Origin: Kineosporia sp. NBRC 101731
Lineage (GTDB): Bacteria > Actinomycetota > Actinomycetes > Actinomycetales > Kineosporiaceae
DNA length: 64,000 nucleotides
NCBI RefSeq assembly: GCF_030269305.1
Contig: NZ_BSTC01000006.1
Span: 186,001-250,000 of the forward strand
Direction of reading: 5' to 3'
Shown in pieces: positions 24,451-32,043 of the stretch. A program made the translations under genes and the position numbers. The stretch's first letter is position 1. Each line of letters opens with the position of its first letter. The notes below the pieces were generated by a model. The model was given only the letters and a program-made list of their open reading frames with translations, made no database searches and had not been told where the DNA came from.

Positions 24451-25737
24451 TCAGTGCACGAGTTCGGAGATGCCGAAACGCACCTCACCGGGGGCGGGCG
24501 GGGTGAGGTCGTCCTCGGCGTAGAACTTCTCGTACACGTTGGTCGAGTGCAGCTGGCCCTTGCGGGTGAGGACGATCAGGTCCTCGATGTTCTCCAGCAG
24601 CCCCTCGTCGAAGCACTCGGCCATCTCGGTGCCGAACACGCTGTCGATGTCGACCCCGAACCGGTCGATGAAGTCGGTGCGCGAGACCTCACACATCTTC
24701 AGCCCCCGGATGACGACCCGGCGCATCTCCTGCTTCTTGGTCAGGTAGGTGGCGAAGTCCAGGGGGATGCGGCCCTGATCGATGAGCTCGTGGTACTGCT
24801 TCAGCCCCTTCACGTTCGTGTAGAGCCGGTTGTGCACCACGCTCTTCGAGGAGACCCCGAACCCGAGCATGGGCCACGTCCGCCAGTAGTACTCCAGGAA
24901 CTTCGAGTAGCCCGGCCCGCGATCCGGATGGAAGTACCCGGTCGAGCTGACCCTCTGGAAACCGTTGCCCTCCAGCTGGTCCAGCGCGTAGGAGTACATG
25001 GCCAGCTCCTCGTCGGGAGTCGGCAGGGTGAGCTTGTCGTTGATGATCTGGTGGTGGAAGGCCGTGTTGGGCCAGATCTCCAGCCCGTACGTGGTCAGGC
25101 AGCTGGGCTCCAGCTCGATGCCGCGGTCGACGGCCCGCCGCCAGGAGTCCATGGTCAGGTTCGGCAGCGGGAAGATCAGGTCCAGGTTGATGTGGCTGTA
25201 CCCGGCATCCTTGATGATCTTGTAGGCGCGCTCGGCGGTGGCCACGTCGTGCGAGCGGTTGCAGATCCGCAGCAGCTCGTCGTCGAAGGCCTGGATGCCC
25301 AGGCTGATCCGGTTGAACCCGGCCTCCTGGATGGTCTCGACCTTCTCCGCGGTGACCGTCGGCGGGTCGAACTCCAGGCAGATCTCGGCGTCGGCATTGA
25401 CCTCGAACGTCTCACGGCACGCCGTCAGCAGCCGGGCCAGCTGTTCACCCTCCAGCAGGCCGGGGGTGCCCCCGCCGAAGTAGATGGCGTCGACGTTGAA
25501 CCGGGGGAACACACCGTGCTGCGGATAGGTGCGGATCTCCTTCTCGAGCGCCTGCACGTACTTCTCCCGGACCTCCGCGCCCCGGTTGATGTACACCGTG
25601 TAGTCGCAGAACCCGCACTTCTGCAGGCAGAACGGGACGTGCAGGTAGAGGACCGCGCTCTCCGGGCGGAAGTACTCGTCGTAGTCGACGTACTGGTACT
25701 TGAACGGGTAGGTGTGGATGTTCCGACGAATGATCAC
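24451..25737 (-). CDS. HemW/HemN-like radical SAM enzyme
   Basis: The GTG start (25,737) behind AAGGGG gives 428 residues. The radical SAM cluster motif is C-x3-C-x2-C in LHVPFCLQKCGFCDY (about 37-44), followed by the GGGTPGLLE loop and SLGIQAFDDELL, which are typical of coproporphyrinogen oxidase-like HemN/HemW proteins. A HemN C-terminal-like domain follows (FLEYYWRTWPMLGFGVSS). HemW homologues act as heme chaperones, while related enzymes methylate or cyclopropanate natural products. Because it sits between a SPASM radical SAM gene and hydrolase/methyltransferase genes, a biosynthetic role is more likely than housekeeping. No B12-binding domain is seen. Confidence 0.85.
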   Translation of the reverse strand: MIIRRNIHTYPFKYQYVDYDEYFRPESAVLYLHVPFCLQKCGFCDYTVYINRGAEVREKYVQALEKEIRTYPQHGVFPRFNVDAIYFGGGTPGLLEGEQLARLLTACRETFEVNADAEICLEFDPPTVTAEKVETIQEAGFNRISLGIQAFDDELLRICNRSHDVATAERAYKIIKDAGYSHINLDLIFPLPNLTMDSWRRAVDRGIELEPSCLTTYGLEIWPNTAFHHQIINDKLTLPTPDEELAMYSYALDQLEGNGFQRVSSTGYFHPDRGPGYSKFLEYYWRTWPMLGFGVSSKSVVHNRLYTNVKGLKQYHELIDQGRIPLDFATYLTKKQEMRRVVIRGLKMCEVSRTDFIDRFGVDIDSVFGTEMAECFDEGLLENIEDLIVLTRKGQLHSTNVYEKFYAEDDLTPPAPGEVRFGISELVH

Positions 25738-25751
25738 TCGGGTCCCCTTGA

Positions 25752-27401
25752 TCAGACGGTGGTGTGCTCGACGCCGTTCAGCTGCTGGAAGTACGTGAAG
25801 CCGGCCGCCTCGTGGGCGTCGGGCGGCGCGGTCCGGCTGTTCGGCAGCACGGGCCGGCCGCAGGAGACGAACATGTCGGAGAGTTGCGAGCGGTCCGTGC
25901 TCCGGTACTCCTCGGAGGAGCGGGCCATCATCCGCAGGACCTCCTCGGCCAGCAGCAGCTGGTAGTTGCAGGACTCCTGGTTCAGCACGTTCAGATCGCC
26001 GGTGGCCACGAAGTTCTCCTGCTTGCAGCCCCCGCCGCAGATGTACCGGGCCCAGCAGCCGCTGCACACCGGGTGGTCGTCCACCGGCAGGCGCCACTGC
26101 GTCGGCTCCACCGTCAGCCCCTCGGCCCCGTTGCCCACGTCGAACGCCTGGTCACCGACCAGGCGGTGGCAGGGACTGACGGAGCGGTCGGGGGAGTGGG
26201 TGAAGTAGGTGCGGCCGCCCGAGCAGAAGGCCAGGGCGAGCTGGCCCTCCATGGCCAGCTGGACCGTGCGCTCGTACTCCAGGACCCCCTTGAACCGGTT
26301 GTCCGGGGAGAACAGCCGCGGGTACTCGGCGAGGAAGTCGCGGAACTGCTCGACCATCCCGTCCTGGAGGAAGAAGTTGATGAAGTGCTGTCCGGGCGTG
26401 ACTGCCGGGGTAGCACAGGACGAGGTGGTCGCCGGGGGTGTCTCCTGGTCATCGGTGCGTTGCCCGGGGAAGGTGGGCATGGTGAGGAACACCGGCGCGC
26501 GGCCCGTCGGCGCCGGTTCCGGCGTGGAGGGCGTGGAGGACGTGGAGGGCGTGGAGGACGCGGACGGGTCGTCGTCCACCGGGAAGACACCGGGGTAGAT
26601 CTGGAAGTAGTCGAAGATGTTGGTGTCGTACAGCTGACGCATGTTGTCGATCAGCGACGGCTCGCGCTGGGCCACGGTCATCCGGGCGACCATGGAAATG
26701 GAATCACTCGCGGCCCGCACCTTCTCGGCATTGCTCATGACCCGGTCGTACGATCCGCGGCCGCCCTTGGCCGGCCGGTTCAGGTCTTGTACCTCGCGGC
26801 CTCCGTCGATGGAGACCGAGACGATGAACCGGTGCCGCGCGAAGATGTCGAGGATGCCCTTCGGCAGAAGGGTCAGGTTGGTGGAGATGCGGTAGACGAA
26901 CGTGATGCCGCGTTCGGTCGAGTGCCGGACGGAACGGTCGCAGATCTCCTTGATCACCGCGAAGTTCGCCAGCGGCTCGCCGCCGAAGAACTCGAAGCGC
27001 ACCGACTGGCTGTCGGTCAGGTTCTCGTCGATGAAGGTGAAGATGTCGTCGACGGAGGTCTGGCCCATGGCGTCGGTGATCCGCCCGTAGTCGCCGCCCT
27101 CGGCGAAACAGTAGGTACAGGCCAGATTGCAGACATTGGTCAGGTTGACGTTGACCGCGAGGTCCGCGCCGTCCTCGAAGCTGCTGGTCGCCAGCACGTT
27201 CCGGTTGTCCTCGGTGATCTGCCCGAGCTCGCCCAGACGCTCCCACTCCTCGCGCTCGGCCGGCGTCAGCCGGTCGAGACCGCCCCGCAGCCGCTCGCCG
27301 GTCTCGCGGGGGACGACGAACGACCGGTGGTTGCCGGTGAGGAACAACAGGCTGGTGTGCTCCTCCAGATCGATGACCCGGTAGTCGGTGTCCGGCCTCA
27401 C
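25752..27401 (-). CDS. SPASM-domain radical SAM enzyme
   Basis: The start is GTG at 27,401, overlapping the upstream stop by four bases (549 residues). The N-terminal about 100 residues precede the radical SAM domain with CNLACTYC. A typical FEFFGGEPL strand follows, and a C-terminal SPASM/twitch region contains CHRLVG, CSGCWARYICGGGC and CNYQ, which would bind two auxiliary Fe-S clusters. Such enzymes modify peptides (sactionine, cyclophane or epimerised residues) or act as anaerobic sulfatase maturases. An acidic, Ser/Thr/Pro-rich linker (DDDPSASSTPSTSS) encoded by 9-base repeats splits the barrel region. No substrate peptide is evident. Confidence 0.88.
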   Translation of the reverse strand: MRPDTDYRVIDLEEHTSLLFLTGNHRSFVVPRETGERLRGGLDRLTPAEREEWERLGELGQITEDNRNVLATSSFEDGADLAVNVNLTNVCNLACTYCFAEGGDYGRITDAMGQTSVDDIFTFIDENLTDSQSVRFEFFGGEPLANFAVIKEICDRSVRHSTERGITFVYRISTNLTLLPKGILDIFARHRFIVSVSIDGGREVQDLNRPAKGGRGSYDRVMSNAEKVRAASDSISMVARMTVAQREPSLIDNMRQLYDTNIFDYFQIYPGVFPVDDDPSASSTPSTSSTPSTPEPAPTGRAPVFLTMPTFPGQRTDDQETPPATTSSCATPAVTPGQHFINFFLQDGMVEQFRDFLAEYPRLFSPDNRFKGVLEYERTVQLAMEGQLALAFCSGGRTYFTHSPDRSVSPCHRLVGDQAFDVGNGAEGLTVEPTQWRLPVDDHPVCSGCWARYICGGGCKQENFVATGDLNVLNQESCNYQLLLAEEVLRMMARSSEEYRSTDRSQLSDMFVSCGRPVLPNSRTAPPDAHEAAGFTYFQQLNGVEHTTV

Positions 27402-28867
27402 GACGGGCTCGCCTCGGTGATGTCGAGGAACGTGGCGCCGCGGTTGGGGGCCGTGACCGCATAGCTCGGGAACGGGGTGACGTCTTCGTTGAGGGCGCCG
27501 GTGGCCACCTCCACGGTGGGGAAGTGAGCCCGGTCGAAGACCTCGTGCAGGCTGCACTTCACGCCCTCCGGCGAGATCGCGACCTGAACGCCGTGTTCGT
27601 CGGGGGTGGCCTTGGCCGCGGCGAACCGGTAGCTCTCGCCGGGGGCCAGGGGCAGCGGCGTCCAGGCCGTGCCGGCCGCCGGGTCGCCGAAGCGGCGCTG
27701 GTAGACGACCTGGCTCTCGGTGCCCTCGTTGAGCAGCTGGATGTGCAGCGACCGGATATCACCGTGCCACGTGAAGTCGGCCACCTGGTACTGGTCGGGA
27801 AGACTGTCCACCGTGGTCGGCCGGGGCGCGGGCGGGAGCAGTTTCATCCCGGTCGGCGCGCCGCACGAGGTGCACTCGGCGGTGGAGTTGACGCCGACCA
27901 GCCGGGCGTTCAGCCCGTACCGGGTGACCTGCAGGATGCCGCAGTTCCAGCATGTCGTGTTGGTGGCGTCGTTGTCGTAGACGTTACCGAGATAGACGTT
28001 GCGGATACCCATGTCGAGAGCCGTGGCGCGGGCGGACTCCAGCCGGTCGATCGGGGTGCGCCGGCTGTCGGTCATCTTGTAATCGGGGTGGAAGCGGACG
28101 AAGTGCACCGGGACGGTCGCGTCGAGCTGCTCACCCACGAAGGTGGAGATCGCCCGGGCGGTGTCGTCGTTGTCGCTGAGGTCGGTGACCATGAGGGTGG
28201 ACACCTCGACGTGCTTGCCGGCGGCGTAGACCTGTTTGGTGCCCTCCAGAACCGGCTCGATCCAGCCCTTGGTCAGGCGACGGTAGTACTTCGGGTCCAT
28301 CGACTTCACCGAGATCGAGAAGATGTCGATCACCGGGAGGAGCTCCTCGATCGCCTCCGGCGAGATGAAGAAGGCCGACTTGAAGAGGTTGATCATGCCT
28401 TCCTGCCGGGCCAGGGCTGCGGTCTCGGTGACGAACTCGTGCCAGACTACCGGGTCGTTGTAGGTCCACGAGATAACGCGGATTCCGTGGCTTTTGGCGA
28501 TCTCAACGACCTGCTCGGGGGTGTAGTTCCAGACGTCTCCGTCGGCGACGAAGCGGGCCTGGGAGGTCTTCCAGTTGTGGCAGTAATCGCAGTTCAGCAT
28601 GCAGCCGATGTTTCCCATGGAGAGGATCGGCTCGCCGGGTGCGTAGTGGAAAACCGCCTCGGTCTCGATGGTCTCTTCGGTGGCGTGCACCGATCGCCCG
28701 TAGTTCAGGGTGACCAGCTTGCCGTTCTGATTGGCGCGCACCATGCAGAAACCGTATTTACCGGGCCGGATCTTGCAGTTTCGGGGACTGAGATGGCACC
28801 GCACGATGCCATTCTCGAGCTCTTCGGAGAGCTTTGCCGGACGGGGGTTCTCTTGCCACTGAGCCAA
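27398..28867 (-). CDS. AmrS-like (AmmeMemoRadiSam) radical SAM enzyme with C-terminal extension
   Basis: The best start is TTG at 28,867, preceded by GAGAGG (489 residues); an upstream in-frame ATG at 28,927 has no ribosome site. The first part resembles AmrS: IVRCHLSPRNC, PILSMGNIGCMLNCDYCHNW (C-x3-C-x2-C), ISWTYNDPVVWHE, and a CWNCG ... CTSCG zinc-ribbon-like pair. AmrS proteins are about 340 residues; here about 150 extra residues form a beta-rich tail. AmrS usually accompanies MEMO1 and AMMECR1 homologues, which are not present here. The gene is first after the promoter at 29,175-29,203 and is coupled to the SPASM gene. Confidence 0.82.
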   Translation of the reverse strand: MAQWQENPRPAKLSEELENGIVRCHLSPRNCKIRPGKYGFCMVRANQNGKLVTLNYGRSVHATEETIETEAVFHYAPGEPILSMGNIGCMLNCDYCHNWKTSQARFVADGDVWNYTPEQVVEIAKSHGIRVISWTYNDPVVWHEFVTETAALARQEGMINLFKSAFFISPEAIEELLPVIDIFSISVKSMDPKYYRRLTKGWIEPVLEGTKQVYAAGKHVEVSTLMVTDLSDNDDTARAISTFVGEQLDATVPVHFVRFHPDYKMTDSRRTPIDRLESARATALDMGIRNVYLGNVYDNDATNTTCWNCGILQVTRYGLNARLVGVNSTAECTSCGAPTGMKLLPPAPRPTTVDSLPDQYQVADFTWHGDIRSLHIQLLNEGTESQVVYQRRFGDPAAGTAWTPLPLAPGESYRFAAAKATPDEHGVQVAISPEGVKCSLHEVFDRAHFPTVEVATGALNEDVTPFPSYAVTAPNRGATFLDITEASPS

Positions 28868-29174
28868 GATGATCAGCCTCTCGGTCCATCGATCAGCCAC
28901 GGCATGGTCACGGGCATCGCCGGCCACTGCCCGGCGATGGACGGCGCGAAGCCGCGGCGCTCAGGTATCTCGAAGATGCTGTGAGGCCGCAAGTTTCGGG
29001 CTATTTTCGATGAACGCCGTCGCCACCGGGCCCCTCGGGGGCATACCCCCGCCGCATCACTCCAGGCACCGGCAGACTCCGGCCGCGGTGGTTCCGACCG
29101 GAATTCGAAAGCGGTTGAATGGGCTGTAGGCCTTGTGCTGGAGGGCGTTACAGCCGACTGCGTACTAGAGTTGA
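28868..29174 (-). other. About 300-base leader before the radical SAM genes; no convincing gene
   Basis: Transcription from the promoter just upstream would give a 5' leader of about 300 bases. Two tiny frames are present: 18 codons at 29,001-29,057 and MPVTMPWLIDGPRG at 28,873-28,917, which ends 5 bases before the radical SAM start. Neither has a usable Shine-Dalgarno. I see no riboswitch that I can name. Confidence 0.4.
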
Positions 29175-29203
29175 ATGATACAACCACGATATGGGCAGGT
29201 CAA
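29175..29203 (-). promoter_or_regulatory. Sigma-70-type promoter of the radical SAM operon
   Basis: On the minus strand: -35 TTGACC (29,203-29,198), a 17-base spacer, and -10 TATCAT (29,180-29,175). This is one of the best housekeeping-type promoters in the window and lies between the second ATP-grasp gene and the radical SAM genes. The downstream genes can therefore be expressed separately from the ATP-grasp pair. Confidence 0.6.
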
Positions 29204-29253
29204 GAAGTCCTTTTCGTGGTCTTTACGCTGCCGGAGAGTGCCATTCGAGTGCA

Positions 29254-30510
29254 TTACAGTCGGTTGTTCGTGACGTAGGGCGTGACGCGCAGGGCCGCAC
29301 CCGCGGCGTCCAGCGCCGCCACGCATTCCTCCTGTGTTGCGGCCAACGCCGTCGCGAGACCGATCCGGCGGTCCAGGCGGGTGTTTCGGGCAGCGTCCAC
29401 CACGTCACCGGCCTCCACCAGCGGGGTGAGCAGGTCGGTCCCTTCCGGTAAACCCTCCCCGGCGATCGAGATGTCCTTGATCGTCACCGTACCCTCGGGC
29501 GGGTAGAAGAACCGGATCCCGGCCCAGCCGGCCGAGCTGGGTGTCACCGGGGCGGGGCGGCCGGTCGCCACGGCGGCGGCCACCAGCCCGGGATCGATCC
29601 CGGACGCGAGGCGCCCCAGATAGGGGATGAGGTCGCCGCCGAGCCGTCCGTTGATCTCGATGAGCACGGGACCGCTTGGGGTGAGGCGGAATTCGGTGTG
29701 GGTCCAGCCGTCGACGAATCCTACGCCGCGATGGATCCGATCGATCTCCCGGATCAGGCCGGCATCGGCCTGCCAGGGGGAGGGGAACTCGACCAGATGC
29801 CCGGTCTCCTCGAACCAGGGGGCGAAACCGGTCTGTTTACGGGTCACGAACAGCGGCGTGGCCCGGCCGCCCTGGACCACGGAGTCCACGCTGATCTCCG
29901 GTCCGGTGACGTACTCCTCGATCAGGACCGGTCTCTCGTAGTCCGGCGTGTGCCGGAACGGCATCGCCCGGGTCTGGGGGAAGTGCTCGGCCAGCTCGAC
30001 CTCGTCGTGCACCAGGACGACGCCCATGCTGCCGCCCAGGGCCCGCGGTTTCACTACCACCGGGTACCCGATCTGCGTGGCCGCGGCGCGGGCCTCGTCC
30101 AGGGTGCCGGCGAGCGCGAAGCGGGGTTGCCGGACGCCCAGGCCGGTCAGGGTGGTGCGGGTCTGGAACTTGTCGCGGCAGCGGGCGGCCGCGCCCGGGT
30201 CCGCCCCGGGCAGCCCGAGGTCGGCCGAGGCCAGCGCGGTCTGGAGCACATGCTCCTCGTGCCAGGTCATCACCCCGGCGACGGGCCGCCCGGCCGCGAT
30301 CGTGCGGGTCTGTTCCCTGACCGTCGCGGCGCCGGTGTCGGGCAGGACGGTGCAGTCCTCCAGGTAGGGCTGTTGCCAGCCGGGTTCCCCGGCATCCAGG
30401 AGATGAATCCGGTACCGGGCGGCGATCGATCGGAAAAGGTACTCGCGGAAGGGGCGTCCGCCGCTCGCGACCACGATCAGCCACGGCCGCTCGTCCTGCG
30501 TTCTCGCCAT
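29254..30510 (-). CDS. ATP-grasp carboxylate-amine ligase (second)
   Basis: The ATG at 30,510 follows GGGGAGA; 418 residues. The ATP-grasp fold shows a binding Lys in YPVVVKPRALGGSMGVV (about 150-166), the hinge VLIEEYVTGPEISVDS, and metal ligands in PVLIEINGRLGGD. The arrangement (CRDKFQTR before the ATP-binding loop, then GPE, then EINGR) is that of carnosine-synthase/BacD-like L-amino-acid ligases. It follows the first ATP-grasp gene by 51 bases and precedes the radical SAM operon. Two such ligases together could build a dipeptide or tripeptide core from free amino acids. Confidence 0.85.
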   Translation of the reverse strand: MARTQDERPWLIVVASGGRPFREYLFRSIAARYRIHLLDAGEPGWQQPYLEDCTVLPDTGAATVREQTRTIAAGRPVAGVMTWHEEHVLQTALASADLGLPGADPGAAARCRDKFQTRTTLTGLGVRQPRFALAGTLDEARAAATQIGYPVVVKPRALGGSMGVVLVHDEVELAEHFPQTRAMPFRHTPDYERPVLIEEYVTGPEISVDSVVQGGRATPLFVTRKQTGFAPWFEETGHLVEFPSPWQADAGLIREIDRIHRGVGFVDGWTHTEFRLTPSGPVLIEINGRLGGDLIPYLGRLASGIDPGLVAAAVATGRPAPVTPSSAGWAGIRFFYPPEGTVTIKDISIAGEGLPEGTDLLTPLVEAGDVVDAARNTRLDRRIGLATALAATQEECVAALDAAGAALRVTPYVTNNRL

Positions 30511-30561
30511 CGTCTCTCCCCGCTCGTGGTCCGGCCGCACGGGCCTTGGCATCGCTATGTG

Positions 30562-31839
30562 TCACGCTGCGATCCGCAGCCGGCCCTCCAGCTCGCGCAC
30601 GGTCTCGTAGTCGGCCTCCACCTGCGCGGCGTCGGGCGAGGACAGCACCACGACCCCGATGTCGAGGCTCTGGAACAGGCCGCGGGTGGTCTCGACCCGG
30701 GCGCCGTCCTGGACCCGGAGGCCGCCGGCGTGAAAGCTCTTCAGGTCGCGCAGGCCACTCATCACCCGGGTGTTCCCGAGGATGCCGGTGCCCCGGGCCC
30801 GGAGGAAGACGATGCGCATGGGCCGCTGCAGGACATATCCGTCGGGGGCCGGCCCGCCACCGGTGAAGTACCGCACCAGGCGGTCAATCTGGCTGTCGCC
30901 GTTGGCGACGCGGCAGAGGTGGGAGTGCTCGCTGCCGTGCGGCCGGGCGGCCACCTCGATCAGCCGGCAGCCCGCCGGTGTGCGCATGACCTCGGCGTGG
31001 CCCGGACCGTAGCGATAGCCGAGCGCGTCGAGCACCGAGCGGGTGTACCCGAAGACCTCCTCGGCCTCGGGGGCGTCCGGGGGTAGCCACTCCATGAAGT
31101 CGTAGACCGCCATGTAGGGGCCGTTGTCCGCCTTGCGGTAACGCCCGGCCGAGGCGATCGAGTGCCGGCCGTCCAGGCTCACCGTGTCGATCACGTACTC
31201 GGGCCCGGTCAGGTGCTCCTGGACCAGAACGGTCTCGTTCACGATGCCGACCTGGTTGACCGTGCCCAGCAGGCCGGTGAACACGGGACGCCAGTCGGTG
31301 CCCGCGGCAACCCGGTTCACGCTGTCGGTACCGGCCCCCTCGGGTGGCTTGACGACCAGGTCACTGCCCTCGAGACCGGACGCGGTCCACCATTTCTCGA
31401 CTTCGTCGATCGAGTTACTGGTGATCTGCCGCGGTACCGCCACCCCGGCCGCGGCGAGTGCGCCCGCCATCCGGCCCTTGTGCCGACGGGCGAAGGCCAG
31501 GCGCGGGTCGTGGGCGAGGTCCGGCAGCAGCTCGGCGGCCAGGGTGTCGGCGAGCTCGACGCCGGTGTCACAACCGGCGAGTACGCATCGGGGGCGCCAT
31601 CTGCGTAACTGGGCCGTCAGGTCGAAATCGTCGCCACTGGAATAGATGTTATCGACGAAGTCGTCCGGCCGGTAGGTACCGGCGAACACCGACGGGGGTT
31701 GTGGGGCGGTCAGAACGGCGACCACCGGGACCCCTGCGGCGCGGAATTCGCCGGCCAGGAGAGCTCCGGAGGAGTACGGGTCGACGATGACGGCGGGGCC
31801 GCCGGCATCGTCCGGTCCAGGGGATCGGCTCGCGAGCAT
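30562..31839 (-). CDS. ATP-grasp carboxylate-amine ligase (first)
   Basis: The ATG at 31,839 has GGAGG 8 bases upstream; 425 residues. ATP-grasp features are RRHKGRMAGALAAAGV before the fold, DLVVKPPEGAGTDSV (Lys and Gly-rich loop), VLVQEHLTGPEYVIDT, and the metal-binding EVAARPHGSEHS. This HGS variant of the usual ENGR is typical of peptide/amino-acid ligases of the biotin-carboxylase-like ATP-grasp group. It is the first gene of the minus-strand biosynthetic run and divergent from the HelD-like ATPase. A TTGACA element at 31,974-31,979 (minus strand) could be its -35 box. Confidence 0.85.
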   Translation of the reverse strand: MLASRSPGPDDAGGPAVIVDPYSSGALLAGEFRAAGVPVVAVLTAPQPPSVFAGTYRPDDFVDNIYSSGDDFDLTAQLRRWRPRCVLAGCDTGVELADTLAAELLPDLAHDPRLAFARRHKGRMAGALAAAGVAVPRQITSNSIDEVEKWWTASGLEGSDLVVKPPEGAGTDSVNRVAAGTDWRPVFTGLLGTVNQVGIVNETVLVQEHLTGPEYVIDTVSLDGRHSIASAGRYRKADNGPYMAVYDFMEWLPPDAPEAEEVFGYTRSVLDALGYRYGPGHAEVMRTPAGCRLIEVAARPHGSEHSHLCRVANGDSQIDRLVRYFTGGGPAPDGYVLQRPMRIVFLRARGTGILGNTRVMSGLRDLKSFHAGGLRVQDGARVETTRGLFQSLDIGVVVLSSPDAAQVEADYETVRELEGRLRIAA

Positions 31840-32043
31840 TCGCTGGTCCTCCTCGGCGAGGCAGGGCGCTGATGCTGATGGATGAGTCCTCAACCAGAAC
31901 GCAATCTTTGGTGCTTTGAGCAGGAGAATCCTTGACTGGAGCCGAAAAGCATGGCATCACCGGTACGTCCACCTGTCAACCCCCGGTTCCTTTTGGGGAG
32001 AGTTCCCGGTGGAGGGGGAGCGGGTGCCGTAGGCTTAGTGTTC

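Noticed and set aside
23503-25965. Very long plus-strand frame opposite the hydrolase and HemW-like genes
   Set aside because: It is the GC-bias shadow of well-supported minus-strand genes with clear catalytic motifs.
26525-26572. CRISPR-like repeat
   Set aside because: The repeats are 9 bases long, continuous, lie within a coding sequence and have no spacers. No CRISPR array was seen in the window.
28873-29187. A 104-codon minus-strand frame as precursor peptide gene
   Set aside because: Its GTG start lies inside the promoter spacer upstream of the -10 box, there is no ribosome site, and no in-frame start follows until the last 14 codons.
31900-32043. Rifamycin-associated element before the HelD-like gene
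   Set aside because: No 19-base palindrome of the expected type was found in this stretch.
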